A DNA stretch of 48,299 nt, taken from positions 1-48,299 of the forward strand of contig NZ_FZPK01000022.1 in assembly GCF_900198625.1 (NCBI RefSeq). Direction: 5' to 3'. The notes beneath the pieces were generated by a model, which saw only the letters and a program-made list of their open reading frames with translations, did not search any database and was not told the origin of the DNA. Shown here piece after piece: positions 16,173-27,688 of this stretch; positions within the stretch are counted from its first letter, which is position 1, and each line of letters begins with the position of its first letter. The stretch is from Helicobacter rappini (GTDB lineage: Bacteria > Campylobacterota > Campylobacteria > Campylobacterales > Helicobacteraceae). A program made the translations under genes and the position numbers.

Positions 16173-17534
16173 CTAGCTAAAAAACAATACTAAATTTATC
16201 ACATAAAATATAGACGCACAAATAAGACTTGCAACATACGCCCATAAAAATCGCATAGCAAATAGACATAATAAAAGATAAAAGAGCAAAAACCATAAAG
16301 GTGTATAAAGCATGGATAAAGAAAATTCATGTGATATAACCCATAAAATTACAGAATCAAATATATCTCCAAAGCCAAAAATATGTGCGATGATAACAAA
16401 TGGAAAGATTAGGGCAAAAAGAATGCTAAGCGGTATTGAGATGATTTGATAAGGTGAGAATTGCGGGAAAAAGTAATGCGTAATAGGAATCATTTGCAAA
16501 AAAATAATGCAATTAAATAGCACAACGCCAAATACAAACTTTTTTAGCCCCTTATAGTTTGCACTCATACTAGCAAAATGCCGCATAAATAAAAAGATAC
16601 AAAACACCCCCGCCACAGAGAGCAAAAAGCCAATATGAAACAAAAGGCTAACATTCCATGCAAGTCCAAATAAAACGCATAAGAAAAGATTCAAAAAATT
16701 TGTAATTTGCAATCCAAAAAGAAGTATCATGTATGCAAAACATGCCATGATAAATGCCCGTAAGAAACTTGGCTGAAAATCAATCAATACAAGATAAAAG
16801 AATACAAAAATAAGCCCCAACAAACCTAAATCATACACCGCATTACGATAGCAAAAATAGCGATGAAATATAAAGTAAATAGGACACACAAGGGCATAAA
16901 ATATAAAGCTTAGGATAGCAAGATGAAAGCCGCTAATAGCAATCAAATGGGCTAATCCAAAGACAATAGCCCCTTGCCTTAAGGGCTTTTCTAAATGATC
17001 TGCAAAAAATAGGGCATTATATAGATTTGCTGCTAATTTATCTTCATGTTGAGCGTTAATAAGGTGTCGCAAAAACTGCTTTTTATCAATGCTTGGGAGA
17101 AGTGATAGGCTTGAGTTATAGATATTACAACTACGCAAAAATTGCAAAAAACTGCATTTATAAATCTTACCATACACAAGAGCCTTTTTACCTGCTATTT
17201 GCTTAAATTTCCCCTTATATGTCGCATAGAATATGTTGCCTTGTGAATCTTGTAGCTTAAATCTCTCGCTATTTTCCTTTTTTGTGTAGTGCAAAAGTAT
17301 TGTTGCCTCAAAGACATGCCCTTGCTTTAGGGCTAGAAAAGTTTGATATTTTGTAAAAAGATTGTAAGAGCAAAGCACAAGTAATATGAAAATAAGGATA
17401 ATATAGTGCTTTAATGGAATCTCTATGGCAAAAAAGTTTGTCTTATTCTGTCTTGTGTTTATAAAATAGATTTGTCGCAACTTGTGCTGGATTGTTTGTG
17501 AGATGGTTTGTAAAAGATTTTGCAAAGACTTCAT
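16173..17534 (-). CDS. comEC: ComEC/Rec2 family competence protein (short form)
   Basis: The 453-residue membrane protein has the ComEC competence domain: FGLAHLIAISGFHLAILSF, the family's conserved ISG-H signature, and many helices up to the C-terminus. ComEC forms the inner-membrane channel for single-stranded DNA during natural transformation. The C-terminal metallo-beta-lactamase domain of long ComEC proteins is absent, as in H. pylori. The N-terminal region has a helix followed by an OB-like segment (FEATILLHYTKKENSERFKL). AGGATAAAGCA precedes the ATG. Its presence indicates that the organism can probably take up DNA. Confidence 0.9.
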   Translation of the reverse strand: MKSLQNLLQTISQTIQHKLRQIYFINTRQNKTNFFAIEIPLKHYIILIFILLVLCSYNLFTKYQTFLALKQGHVFEATILLHYTKKENSERFKLQDSQGNIFYATYKGKFKQIAGKKALVYGKIYKCSFLQFLRSCNIYNSSLSLLPSIDKKQFLRHLINAQHEDKLAANLYNALFFADHLEKPLRQGAIVFGLAHLIAISGFHLAILSFIFYALVCPIYFIFHRYFCYRNAVYDLGLLGLIFVFFYLVLIDFQPSFLRAFIMACFAYMILLFGLQITNFLNLFLCVLFGLAWNVSLLFHIGFLLSVAGVFCIFLFMRHFASMSANYKGLKKFVFGVVLFNCIIFLQMIPITHYFFPQFSPYQIISIPLSILFALIFPFVIIAHIFGFGDIFDSVILWVISHEFSLSMLYTPLWFLLFYLLLCLFAMRFLWAYVASLICASIFYVINLVLFFS

Positions 17535-17679
17535 TGCTTTATCCTATTTGGATTCTAATTGATTAAGATTCTAAATCATAATAGAAGTATAGAATCCATG
17601 TCTCTCAAATAGTATTGCTAAATCTACTTTCATAAAGAATACTTAAGAAAGACTTTAAGGTGTTAATTTTAAAACAAAA

Positions 17680-18075
17680 CTACTTTCTAATCTTAGCTAA
17701 CTTTGCTTGATAGTCATTATCACTAATTCTTTTAACTTTTTCTTTTGTTGATGGTTTAGGGTAGCGTCTAATATAAAGCATATAGAATCCATCTAAATCC
17801 ATTGATAGTTCATAAGAGTGCTTTGTCTGCAAGTCATAGAAAGTATAGCCGATAAGATTCTTAGAGAGTGAGCCAACTATTGGCTCTCCGCCTTCAATGA
17901 CAATGGTTTTTCCATTGCTTTTACTTGTTTGATTATAGGTAACGCTTGTGCAAGTTGTGCTTTGCTCTGGACACCTTGAGCTAATCCAAATCAAATAGCT
18001 ATCACTCTCAAATGCAGCCCCACCATAAGAAAATACCATACTCACGCATAATGCAAATAACATTTTAAAACGCAT
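17680..18075 (-). CDS. Hypothetical periplasmic protein
   Basis: This 131-residue protein begins with a signal peptide (MLFALCVSMVFSYGGAAF) and has two cysteines close together (CPEQSTTC), which could form a disulphide in the periplasm, and a basic C-terminal tail. GGAGG lies five bases before the ATG, supporting the start. It sits between comEC and folD in the same direction. I do not recognise the family. Confidence 0.7.
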   Translation of the reverse strand: MRFKMLFALCVSMVFSYGGAAFESDSYLIWISSRCPEQSTTCTSVTYNQTSKSNGKTIVIEGGEPIVGSLSKNLIGYTFYDLQTKHSYELSMDLDGFYMLYIRRYPKPSTKEKVKRISDNDYQAKLAKIRK

Positions 18076-18126
18076 ATAAACCTCCAGAATCTAAAGCCTT
18101 TTTCAAGCATAAAATATACCTTTAAC

Positions 18127-18990
18127 CTATCGTTTAGGTCGCTTTTTTGCACTCTCTAGTGTGTTTTGTAATAGAGAAGCGATAGTCATAGGTCCTACAC
18201 CGCCCGGCACAGGTGTAATGTAGGAACAATGTGAGATAAGATTCTCTAAATCTACATCGCCTACAATCTTTCCGTTCTCTAAGCGATTGATACCTATATC
18301 TACTACGATAGCCCCCTCTTTTATCATATCTTTTGTAATGAGATTTGGTCTGCCAACACCAACGCATACAATATCTGCATTTTTTGTATAAAAACTCAAA
18401 TCTTTTGTGAGAATATGACACACACTAATTGTTGCCCCTGCATTCAGCATTAAGGCTGAAAGTGGCTTACCCACGATGTTACTAGCACCCACAATACACA
18501 CATCTTTACCTTTAATATCAATATTATAATGCCTAAGTAGCGTCATAACCCCAAGTGGTGTAGCGGGCACAAAGCCCTTTAAACCACTATGCAATTTACC
18601 GCTATTTTGTGTATGGAATCCATCTACATCTTTATGCGGTGCTATCATATCAAGAATCTCTGAAGCATTAATATGCTCTGGCAGGGGTAGCTGGACTAAG
18701 ATTCCATCAATTTGATCATTTTTATTTAGGCTATCAATTGTTTGAAGTAGGTCTTGCTCACTTGTATTTGTAGGCATTTCATAAAGAATAGAGGTAATGC
18801 CAACCCTTTTACACGCCTTTGCTTTCATTGTAACATAGGTTTGACTAGCACTATCATTACCTACTAGAATCACCGCAAGACTCGGGACAATGCCCTTTAT
18901 GGCTAACTCTTTTGTTTCCTTTATAATGTCTTCTTCGATCTTACTTGCAAGCTTTTTGCCATCCATTAAAACCCCATCTGCTAAAACCAT
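18127..18990 (-). CDS. folD: Methylenetetrahydrofolate dehydrogenase/cyclohydrolase
   Basis: The 287-residue bifunctional enzyme interconverts 5,10-methylene- and 10-formyl-tetrahydrofolate with NADP. The catalytic Y52 and K56 (TYVTMKAKA), the GILVQLPLP motif, the nucleotide site GASNIVGKPLS and the C-terminal TPVPGGVGPMTI are all present. AAGGAAATCT precedes the ATG. It is divergent from guaB across 133 bases. Confidence 0.97.
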   Translation of the reverse strand: MVLADGVLMDGKKLASKIEEDIIKETKELAIKGIVPSLAVILVGNDSASQTYVTMKAKACKRVGITSILYEMPTNTSEQDLLQTIDSLNKNDQIDGILVQLPLPEHINASEILDMIAPHKDVDGFHTQNSGKLHSGLKGFVPATPLGVMTLLRHYNIDIKGKDVCIVGASNIVGKPLSALMLNAGATISVCHILTKDLSFYTKNADIVCVGVGRPNLITKDMIKEGAIVVDIGINRLENGKIVGDVDLENLISHCSYITPVPGGVGPMTIASLLQNTLESAKKRPKR

Positions 18991-19074
18991 AGATTTCCTT
19001 ATAGTGTAAAATAAAGCAAGATTCTAGCACATTTTCATTTGATTTAAAAAAATGAAAAACTAATCATTATTTTT

Positions 19075-20569
<1,495 letters not shown>

Positions 20570-20974
20570 AATCATTGTTTTGAGAGTATGAAAGAAGTAT
20601 TTAATGTGGGGTTATACTTGATTGCTTTGTTTGTTGTGATTTGATTTAATATCCATGTGCTATTTATAAAATCACTTTCTTATATTTATGATTATTTTGT
20701 ATTTTCTCTACAAGAAACATGTAATACAATTATAGAATCTACAAGGCAAGCTTTTTATTTTGCTTACAAGTTTTTGGTGTGTATAGACTTTCATTAAGTC
20801 ATATTTAGCGAAAATAATAAAGGATAGAATCTAAAAGTTTTACAATATTTAAAAGTTTCATTCCATTTTGTATAAAACAAAGGTTTTTTCACTTATATAG
20901 CATAGAAAAATAATCAATTTAAAAATATTTTGTGTTACAATTAGCGAAAAATTTTCACTTTTTAGGGTTGCCAC
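20570..20974. other. 405 bases without a gene; fabZ promoter at its end
   Basis: No open frame with a ribosome site is visible. The stretch is AT-rich, has one copy of AGAATCT near 20735, and ends with a good -10 (TACAAT, 20936-20941) 33 bases before the fabZ ATG, which probably drives the fabZ-lpxA-clpX run. Confidence 0.5.
20936..20941 (+). promoter_or_regulatory. Candidate -10 box for fabZ-lpxA-clpX
   Basis: TACAAT preceded by an AT-rich stretch, 33 bases from the ATG at 20975. Confidence 0.5.
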
Positions 20975-21463
20975 ATGGATAATGAAAAACAACTACAAAC
21001 TTATGAGAATCTAAATATCGACAAAATCATGCAAGTTTTACCGCATCGCTACCCCATGTTGCTTGTAGATAGGGTGCTTTCTCTTAATCCACATAAAGAG
21101 ATTAAAGCCTATAAAAATGTAACAATTAATGAGGAAGTATTTTTAGGGCATTTTCCAAAAGAGCCAATATATCCGGGCGTTATGATTATTGAGGGAATGG
21201 CACAAGCTGGTGGAATCTTAGCTTTTGTTAGCACTTGGGGGCTTGACTTTGACGCAAGTAAAGATAAGATTGTGTATTTTATGACAATTGATAATGTGAA
21301 ATTTCGTGTGCCTGTGCGACCCGGAGATCGCTTGACTTATCATATGGAAGTGATGAAGCAAAGAAGTAATGTATGGCAGCTGCAAGGCAGGGCTTATGTT
21401 GATGATTCTCTTGTGAGTGAGGCGGAATTAAAGGCTATGGTAACAGATTCGCATAATAAATAA
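20975..21463 (+). CDS. fabZ: 3-hydroxyacyl-ACP dehydratase FabZ
   Basis: This 162-residue hotdog-fold enzyme removes water from 3-hydroxyacyl-ACP in fatty acid elongation. The catalytic residues are visible: H59 in LGHFPKEPIYPG and E73 in MIIEGMAQ. The N-terminal LPHRYPMLLVDRV is diagnostic. It is followed 24 bases later by lpxA, an order I recall from H. pylori (HP1376-HP1375-HP1374), linking membrane lipid and lipid A synthesis. Confidence 0.97.
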   Translation: MDNEKQLQTYENLNIDKIMQVLPHRYPMLLVDRVLSLNPHKEIKAYKNVTINEEVFLGHFPKEPIYPGVMIIEGMAQAGGILAFVSTWGLDFDASKDKIVYFMTIDNVKFRVPVRPGDRLTYHMEVMKQRSNVWQLQGRAYVDDSLVSEAELKAMVTDSHNK

Positions 21464-21487
21464 GTTTAAGATTTTAAAAGGTTTTAT

Positions 21488-22318
21488 ATGACTAATAATG
21501 TCGTTATACACCCAACTGCTGTAATCGCAAAGACAGCGGTTATAGAGGGGAATGTTAAGATTGGAGCAAACGCAATAATAGGGGATTATAGTGTAATTAA
21601 GGGTAATGTAAGCATTGGTGAAAAAAGCTATCTTTATAATCATGTAACAATTATAGGAAATACAACTATTGGTAAAAATAACAAGATATTTCCTAATGCT
21701 GTGATTGGCACACCACCGCAAGATTTAAAGTATAAAGGCGAAGAGAGTGTGCTAGAGATTGGAGATAATAATACGATTCGAGAATCTTGCATGTTTAATC
21801 CGGGCACAGAAGGCGGTGGCAATATCACAAAAATAGGCAATGATAATCTTTTCATGGCGTATGTGCATATAGCCCATGATTGCATTGTAGGTAGTCATAA
21901 TATTTTGGCAAATAATGCAACACTTGGCGGACATATCCATGTCGCAGACCATGTGAATATAGGCGGTATGACACCTGTGCATCAGTTTGTAAAGATTGGC
22001 GAGGGGGCAATGGTAGCTGGGGCTTCTGCCCTGTCGCAAGATATCCCGCCTTATTGTATGGCGGAGGGTAATAGAGCGCGTATTATCGGGCTTAATAGAT
22101 TCCGTATGCGAAAGATTATGGAAAGAGATGAAATTGATATGATTGATGCACTCTATAAGCGTTTATTTTCCGGTAATAAAAGTTTGCGTGATTTAGCCGC
22201 TATGGAACTTGAAGTAGCAAAAGGTATGGAAAATAATACGCATATTATTAAAATTTGTGAGTTTATATTAGCATCTGAGAGAGGCATACCCTATAAAAGA
22301 GGTGAGTTAAATGAGTGA
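21488..22318 (+). CDS. lpxA: UDP-N-acetylglucosamine acyltransferase
   Basis: The first enzyme of lipid A synthesis, 276 residues, transfers a 3-hydroxyacyl chain from ACP to UDP-GlcNAc. The N-terminal two thirds are hexapeptide repeats of a left-handed beta helix ([IV]GxNxxI patterns). The catalytic-histidine region [11 protein letters not shown] and [13 protein letters not shown] are conserved. The stop overlaps the clpX start by eight bases. Confidence 0.97.
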   Translation: MTNNVVIHPTAVIAKTAVIEGNVKIGANAIIGDYSVIKGNVSIGEKSYLYNHVTIIGNTTIGKNNKIFPNAVIGTPPQDLKYKGEESVLEIGDNNTIRESCMFNPGTEGGGNITKIGNDNLFMAYVHIAHDCIVGSHNILANNATLGGHIHVADHVNIGGMTPVHQFVKIGEGAMVAGASALSQDIPPYCMAEGNRARIIGLNRFRMRKIMERDEIDMIDALYKRLFSGNKSLRDLAAMELEVAKGMENNTHIIKICEFILASERGIPYKRGELNE

Positions 22319-23597
22319 AACATGTAGCTTTTGTGGCAAAAAAAAATCTAAACCAAATCCTATCGTATCAAGTAATGAAAAAATTACTGGAACAAAAGCT
22401 TATATATGTAAAGCATGTGCGGTTTTTATCTATACAACGCTGTTTAGTAGTGAAAATAGCATTACAAATTCAGAATCTTGGGGCTTAGATGATGTGCCAT
22501 CACCAAAAGAGCTAAAAGCACATTTAGATGAATATGTAGTAGGGCAGGAACAAGCTAAAAAAGTCTTTAGTGTAGCAATCTATAATCATTACAAAAGGTT
22601 ATTACACCAACAAAGAGTAGCCGCTAAAACAGATGAAAATATCGTCAATGTAACAGATTTAGAAGAAAATGTAGAGTTATCAAAGTCAAATATTTTACTC
22701 ATAGGTCCAACAGGTAGCGGTAAAACTCTTATGGCTCAAACCTTAGCAAGATTCCTTGATATTCCTATCGCAATCTCTGATGCGACTTCTCTTACAGAAG
22801 CTGGATATGTTGGCGAAGATGTGGAGAATATCTTAACGCGTCTTTTACAAGCAGCAGACTATGATTTAAAACGCGCTGAAATGGGCATTGTTTTCATCGA
22901 TGAGATTGATAAAATCTCTAGACTTTCTGAAAATAGATCTATTACGCGTGATGTATCGGGCGAGGGAGTGCAACAAGCTTTATTAAAGATTATTGAAGGA
23001 AGTGTTGTAAATATCCCTCCAAAAGGTGGGAGAAAGCACCCAAATCAAGAGTTTATCAAAATGGATACAAGCAATATTCTTTTTATTTGCGGTGGTGCAT
23101 TTGATGGGGTAGAAGATATTATTAAGCGAAAACTAGGTAATAATGTCTTAGGTTTTGATTCTAATCCTAAACAACAAGCAGATGAAGATAATATCCTGCA
23201 TAAGATTGAGACTGATGATTTAGTGAGTTTTGGTTTAATACCAGAACTTATAGGGCGATTACATGTCATAGCAACGCTAGATTCTATAAGTAAGGAAGCT
23301 ATGATTTCAATCTTAACACAGCCAAAAAATGCGATTATAAAGCAGTATCAAAAGCTATTTGAGCTTGATGGGGCAAAGCTTGTATTTGAAGATGATGCGA
23401 TCGAGCGTATCGCAGAACTTGCTATGGAAAGAAAAACGGGTGCTAGAGGTTTGCGTGCTATTGTTGAAGACTTTAGTCTTGATATTATGTTTGACCTGCC
23501 CAATCTTAGCGGATATGAAGTCATCATTACACGCAAATGCGTAGATAAGCTTGAAAAGCCTATTTTAATCAAAAAGAAAAAAACAAAAGCTATATAG
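22311..23597 (+). CDS. clpX: ClpXP protease ATPase subunit ClpX
   Basis: This 428-residue AAA+ unfoldase has an N-terminal zinc finger (CSFC and CKAC pairs), Walker A GPTGSGKT (from residue 132), the pore loop GYVGED, Walker B VFIDEIDK and PELIGRL. The ClpP-docking loop reads NVLGFDS instead of the more common IGF. It unfolds substrates and feeds them to ClpP. Nine A in codons for GKKKSK is a long run but the gene is intact. It overlaps lpxA by eight bases. Confidence 0.97.
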   Translation: MSETCSFCGKKKSKPNPIVSSNEKITGTKAYICKACAVFIYTTLFSSENSITNSESWGLDDVPSPKELKAHLDEYVVGQEQAKKVFSVAIYNHYKRLLHQQRVAAKTDENIVNVTDLEENVELSKSNILLIGPTGSGKTLMAQTLARFLDIPIAISDATSLTEAGYVGEDVENILTRLLQAADYDLKRAEMGIVFIDEIDKISRLSENRSITRDVSGEGVQQALLKIIEGSVVNIPPKGGRKHPNQEFIKMDTSNILFICGGAFDGVEDIIKRKLGNNVLGFDSNPKQQADEDNILHKIETDDLVSFGLIPELIGRLHVIATLDSISKEAMISILTQPKNAIIKQYQKLFELDGAKLVFEDDAIERIAELAMERKTGARGLRAIVEDFSLDIMFDLPNLSGYEVIITRKCVDKLEKPILIKKKKTKAI

Positions 23598-23619
23598 TCA
23601 TTAATAAGGAGATTACAAA

Positions 23620-24657
23620 GTGTTTTTAAATAAATTAGTCGGTTGGTTTTCACATGATATTGCGATTGATTTGGGGACTGCAAATACGATTGTGATGATA
23701 AAAGGACATGAGATTCTAATCAATGAGCCCTCCATCGTAGCAGTGAAAGTTGATAAATATCGCGATGGAGAGATTCTAGCAGTTGGTAAAGAAGCAAAGG
23801 AAATGATAGGAAAGACACCTGATAATATCCGTGCTATACGACCTTTGCGTGATGGTGTTATCGCAGATTTTGAGATTACTGAAAAGATGATACGATATTT
23901 CATAGAAAGGGCGCATAAAAGAAAGTCATTTGTTAGACCTAGAATTATGGTATGTGTGCCTTATGGGCTTACCTCTGTTGAGAGAAAAGCGGTTAAAGAA
24001 TCTGCTATGAGTGCTGGGGCTAGAGAAGTATTTCTTATAGAAGAGCCACTTGCAGCAGCCATTGGTGCGGGCTTGCCTATACAAGAGCCACAAGGCAGCC
24101 TTGTGGTTGATATTGGCGGTGGGACAACTGAAATTGGTGTGCTTTCACTCGGTGGGCTTGTTATCTCAAAATCTATTAGAATCGCAGGGGATAAACTCGA
24201 TACAGCGATTATGGAATATGTCCGTAAAAAGTTTAACTTGCTTATTGGTGATAGAACCGCAGAAGAGATTAAGATAGAGATTGGTTGTGCCGCACCACTT
24301 GATACACCACTAGTAAAATTAGTAAAGGGTAGAGATCAAGTAAGCGGGCTTTTAAACTCTATTGAATTAACGAGTGAAGATATAAGAGAAGCAATTAAAG
24401 ATCCTATTAAAGAAATGGGAAATGCCCTAAGAGGCGTGCTAGAGGAAGTCCCACCAGATTTAGCAGGGGATATTGTAGAAAATGGCATTGTGCTAACTGG
24501 TGGTGGTGCTTTAATACGCAATCTTGATAAATATTTTTCAGACATTGTAAAGCTTCCTGTATATGTCGGTGATGAGCCTTTACTCGCTGTGGCAAAAGGC
24601 ACGGGTGAAGCGATGGGCAATTTAGATATGCTTGAAAAGATCGCAGCAAGAAGTTAG
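23620..24657 (+). CDS. mreB: Rod-shape determining protein MreB
   Basis: This 345-residue bacterial actin homologue directs cell-wall synthesis along the cylinder. The phosphate-binding DLGTANTIVM, DIGGGTTEIGV and the adenosine motif GIVLTGGGALI are conserved. The start is GTG 23620, eight bases after AAGGAG, and gives the usual MFLNKLVGWFSHDIAIDLGT. It follows clpX by 22 bases and is followed by mreC. Confidence 0.97.
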   Translation: MFLNKLVGWFSHDIAIDLGTANTIVMIKGHEILINEPSIVAVKVDKYRDGEILAVGKEAKEMIGKTPDNIRAIRPLRDGVIADFEITEKMIRYFIERAHKRKSFVRPRIMVCVPYGLTSVERKAVKESAMSAGAREVFLIEEPLAAAIGAGLPIQEPQGSLVVDIGGGTTEIGVLSLGGLVISKSIRIAGDKLDTAIMEYVRKKFNLLIGDRTAEEIKIEIGCAAPLDTPLVKLVKGRDQVSGLLNSIELTSEDIREAIKDPIKEMGNALRGVLEEVPPDLAGDIVENGIVLTGGGALIRNLDKYFSDIVKLPVYVGDEPLLAVAKGTGEAMGNLDMLEKIAARS

Positions 24658-24679
24658 ATTCTAAAATTAGGCATGTAGT

Positions 24680-25495
24680 GTGAGAAGATTCTATGTTATT
24701 ATTGCTACACTATGCCTTATTATAGCCATAGCATTTGGATATGTGCCGTTTTTACAGCAATACACCCTTAATGTTTCACTACAAATCAAAAAATACTACA
24801 ATGATAAAAAAGAGGGCATAACACTCTTTATTAATGATTATATGAATCAAGCCGCACAAATAAAAGATATGCGAGCAAAAATCACACAATTAGAAACAGA
24901 TTCTATAAAATACAAAGCCTTGCAAGCAGAGTTTGATAATCTCTATTACGCCCTTGAGAGTGAGAGACATTATCTAGACCCCGATGTGCATTTAGTAAAA
25001 GTGCTATCCTACAAGACACTTGGGACATACACAAAGATTTGGATGGATTATACACATGTAAGCGATGAGCCAAAAATATTTGGACTTGTAAAAGATGGCT
25101 ATGCAATCGGCATTGCTAAAATGGTGGATAATCACATGCTTGGAATCTTAAATGGCGATGAAGATTGCAGTTATAGCGTATATATTGGGGAAAATCGAGT
25201 CCCGGGGACCCTACGCACAATGGAGAATGGCGAGATTGTCATTGATTATATCCCCGCGTGGCAGAGCATTAAAAGTGGGGATAGTGTGGTAACAAGTGGG
25301 CTAGATGGAATCTTTTTTGAAGATGTGCAAGTTGGCACAATCGGCAGTATTAAACCAGAAAATGGCTACTTACACGCCGAGTTAAAACCACATAGATTTA
25401 GCAATCGCTTGAGTTATGTATGGCTTATTGATACCAAAATCCCGCAAACAACAAATTTAAATACAAATATATTGAAACCAGAAGATAACGACTAA
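24680..25495 (+). CDS. mreC: Rod-shape determining protein MreC
   Basis: The 271-residue protein has one N-terminal membrane helix (FYVIIATLCLIIAIAFGYVPF), a coiled-coil segment (about residues 45-90), and the periplasmic beta domain with SGDSVVTSGLDGIFFEDVQVGTI, the MreC signature. It links MreB to the periplasmic wall enzymes. The start is GTG 24680, and an upstream in-frame alternative is not evident. No mreD-like gene follows, the same as I recall for H. pylori. Confidence 0.95.
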   Translation: MRRFYVIIATLCLIIAIAFGYVPFLQQYTLNVSLQIKKYYNDKKEGITLFINDYMNQAAQIKDMRAKITQLETDSIKYKALQAEFDNLYYALESERHYLDPDVHLVKVLSYKTLGTYTKIWMDYTHVSDEPKIFGLVKDGYAIGIAKMVDNHMLGILNGDEDCSYSVYIGENRVPGTLRTMENGEIVIDYIPAWQSIKSGDSVVTSGLDGIFFEDVQVGTIGSIKPENGYLHAELKPHRFSNRLSYVWLIDTKIPQTTNLNTNILKPEDND

Positions 25496-25501
25496 AATCG
25501 C

Positions 25502-25525
25502 TTGACTTGTTTTTTTTTGTAAAAT
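25502..25525 (+). promoter_or_regulatory. Promoter-like module with a T9 tract in the spacer
   Basis: TTGACT (25502-25507), then TG, nine T (25510-25518), G and TAAAAT (25520-25525). The spacer is 12 bases, four shorter than in the related module at 1054-1081. The word AAAATCGCT flanks the tract on both sides. It lies 35 bases before the ATG of the next gene. The short spacing would be predicted to be weak, but this is inference. Confidence 0.45.
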
Positions 25526-25559
25526 CGCTGCTTTAATATTTTAACACAAGGATTAAAGC

Positions 25560-26057
25560 ATGGAAAATACGGAAACGCTAAACTCAAATCAAGCATTTGA
25601 TTTAGATAATTTTGTCTCTAAAAAGTATGGCATATCTTTTATTGCATATGTAAAAGTTGGTCTTATACATGCCTTTTTGTTTCTCATTTTATCGTCTGTA
25701 TTGCAGAAAAACATGGTTGCTGTTATTGGTGTGCTAGTTGTTCAAATTATTATCGTTGCTTTATGTTTTATATCATATCGTGTGCAGTATGTCTATTTTG
25801 ACACAAGGGGTGTGTGGTATTATAGTGGCTTTTTACCATGGACTAAGGGCATTCGTGGTATTACTTGGAGTGATTTTGGCGGTGCTTCATTTTATCAAGG
25901 ATTTTTTGCTTATATATTCCATGCTTACAAGATTTCAATAAATAATAAATACACAGAATCTAGCAGAATTTTCATCAGCAATATACACAATGGCAATGAA
26001 TTTGTATCAGCAGTAAATGAATGCCGAGATATATTAATACAAAATGGAAAAATCTAA
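25560..26057 (+). CDS. Hypothetical membrane protein, two N-terminal helices and a PH-like domain
   Basis: The 165-residue product has two membrane helices close together (residues about 30-48 and 51-70), then a cytoplasmic domain of beta strands (FDTRGVWYYSGFLPWTKG, ITWSDFGGASF) and a final helix. This arrangement resembles bacterial PH-domain membrane proteins, but no diagnostic motif is certain. ACAAGGATTAAAGC is the ribosome site. The poly-T module just upstream suggests that expression may vary with tract length. Confidence 0.65.
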   Translation: MENTETLNSNQAFDLDNFVSKKYGISFIAYVKVGLIHAFLFLILSSVLQKNMVAVIGVLVVQIIIVALCFISYRVQYVYFDTRGVWYYSGFLPWTKGIRGITWSDFGGASFYQGFFAYIFHAYKISINNKYTESSRIFISNIHNGNEFVSAVNECRDILIQNGKI

Positions 26058-26142
26058 GATTCTAAATATGCACCCATTTTAGATTATGTCAGCTTGTATA
26101 TGCAATTCCTAGCCTATTTTCTAAACTCATTTAAATTTAAGG

Positions 26143-26257
26143 ATTTTATCCTAAAGTCCTGCCAAAATACACAGGAAGCCCCATGCCATCTATAAAGGCG
26201 TAGAATCTAAAACCCTTATCACAAAAAAAGCATGTTTCTAACGCAGAACTTAAATAT
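26143..26257 (-). pseudogene. Possible relic of a coding sequence
   Basis: On the minus strand a stop-to-stop frame of 38 codons reads through FCDKGFRFYAFIDGMGLPVY and ends FGRTLG. It has no start codon near its beginning and no ribosome site, but the composition looks protein-like. It may be a fragment of a decayed gene such as a transposase; the family is not recognised. The region 26058-26260 otherwise holds nothing. Confidence 0.2.
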
Positions 26258-26260
26258 TCT

Positions 26261-26431
26261 CTATTTCAAAGTGCCTTCAACTTGTGTGCAAACTTGATTA
26301 CATTCTGTGTTGCTACATACCATATCGCATTTTGTGCTGACAAACACACCAGAGGGCTTTTGCTTTTTTGCAGCACAACCAGAGAGTGCCATAACACTTG
26401 CAATACAACCAATAATAAAAAGTAGTCTCAT
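26261..26431 (-). CDS. Small lipoprotein
   Basis: A 56-residue protein with a lipobox (VMALSGCAAKKQ), so it should be lipid-anchored after cleavage before the cysteine. The mature part is about 37 residues with four further cysteines in the pattern CDMVCSNTECNQVC, which may form two disulphides or bind metal. The frame is open to ATG 26458, but ATG 26431 is preceded by AAGGATATGTG and gives a normal signal. It stands alone between gene-poor stretches. Confidence 0.65.
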   Translation of the reverse strand: MRLLFIIGCIASVMALSGCAAKKQKPSGVFVSTKCDMVCSNTECNQVCTQVEGTLK

Positions 26432-26656
26432 CACATATCCTTGTTTATAAAATCTCACTCATACAAGCAAAAAATAATCCAAACTTATCACATAAAGAAG
26501 AAAACTAAAAAATAGAATCTATGCAATACAATAACTCGCATAAAGAGACAGCACAGCTTGAATATATACGCAAAGCTATCAAACAAACCCTATTCGAACT
26601 ACACTTTAGCATAACTTTTACATTCTAAAATTTAAAATCTATCGCAAATTTTTGTA

Positions 26657-26662
26657 TATAAT
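26657..26662 (+). promoter_or_regulatory. Candidate -10 box for the adaptor gene
   Basis: TATAAT within TATATAAT, 55 bases before the ATG at 26718. Confidence 0.45.
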
Positions 26663-26717
26663 AACACCTTCAAAGACATAAATAGAATCAAAGTAGATTC
26701 TATACATAAGGAATAGT

Positions 26718-27458
26718 ATGCGGTTATTTATCACATTTTTTGTAAGTATGCAGATCATGCTTGGAGCAGAGATTTATGGGGTGTTTAATGTGGCAGCAGT
26801 AAGAGATTCTAATCTCATGATGGATACAAGTGGCATTGTGTCAAATATCTATGTCGATGTGGGGACAGAAGTCAAAAAAGATGATGCACTTCTCTCACTC
26901 TCAAATGAAGATAAAATACAAAATGTCAATATGCAAAAAGCACAGCTAGAGGGCGCAAAGGCACAATACATTTTTGCAAAAAAACAATATGAAAGATTCA
27001 AAAAGAGTGGAAATGCTATCGATAAAAATACGCTAGATCAAAACTACTCAAACTATAAGAATCTTGAAAGCACCTATAACAACCTGCAATATAGCCTTAA
27101 ATATCAAAGTGAGCTTTTACGGCGGACAACACTTATCGCACCATTTGATGGGGTGATCGCTAGTCGTAATATCGAGCTAGGCGATGGTGTGGGGGCAAAT
27201 CAAACGAAGCTTTTTCGCCTGATTAGCAATGAAAAAAAGATGATTATCCAGTTTGATTCTAAATATTTACCAGATGTAAAAGTCGGTGATATTTATCGCT
27301 ATAAAATCGATGGTAAGGGCGTGGAGAGAGAAGCAAAGATTTATAAGATATACCCAGCTGTTGATGTGAATACAAGAAAAGTGAGTGCTGAAGCTATTGT
27401 GCCAGATTCTATGCAGCCCGGTCTCTTTGGTGATGGATATATTATTACGAAAAAGTAG
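26718..27458 (+). CDS. Periplasmic adaptor (membrane fusion protein) of an efflux pump
   Basis: The 246-residue HlyD/RND adaptor has a signal peptide, then a split lipoyl domain (TSGIVSNIYVDVGTEVKKDD and TLIAPFDGVIASRNIELGDG) around a coiled-coil hairpin (residues about 70-135), and a C-terminal beta-barrel segment. Adaptors bridge an inner-membrane transporter and an outer-membrane channel. No transporter or TolC-type gene lies next to it, so the partners must be elsewhere or it is an orphan. ATAAGGAATAGT is the ribosome site. Confidence 0.88.
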   Translation: MRLFITFFVSMQIMLGAEIYGVFNVAAVRDSNLMMDTSGIVSNIYVDVGTEVKKDDALLSLSNEDKIQNVNMQKAQLEGAKAQYIFAKKQYERFKKSGNAIDKNTLDQNYSNYKNLESTYNNLQYSLKYQSELLRRTTLIAPFDGVIASRNIELGDGVGANQTKLFRLISNEKKMIIQFDSKYLPDVKVGDIYRYKIDGKGVEREAKIYKIYPAVDVNTRKVSAEAIVPDSMQPGLFGDGYIITKK

Positions 27459-27653
27459 AATAAGTAAAAAACATATTTGAATCTTAGGAAATATTTTAGA
27501 ATCTGTTTAGATTTGATAGATTGTCATTAAGCATAGCTAAATATCTAATATAGAATCTAAAGGAGATTTTTCAACTATAGCTTAAAATAACAAAAACTGA
27601 AATCCACAATTTTATAAGTGTGTGGTGTAAAGATGAATTTTAGAATCTTTCAT

Positions 27654-27659
27654 TATAAT
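27654..27659 (+). promoter_or_regulatory. Candidate -10 box for the YwqK-repeat gene
   Basis: TATAAT 29 bases before the ATG at 27689; the ATAAGGAATTTAC ribosome site follows. Confidence 0.5.
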
Positions 27660-27688
27660 TTAAATCCATTTAATATAAGGAATTTACA

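Noticed and set aside
22336-22345. Run of nine A in clpX as a phase-variation switch
   Set aside because: ClpX is a core gene, the run encodes lysines common in an AT-rich genome, and it is shorter than the tracts known to switch.
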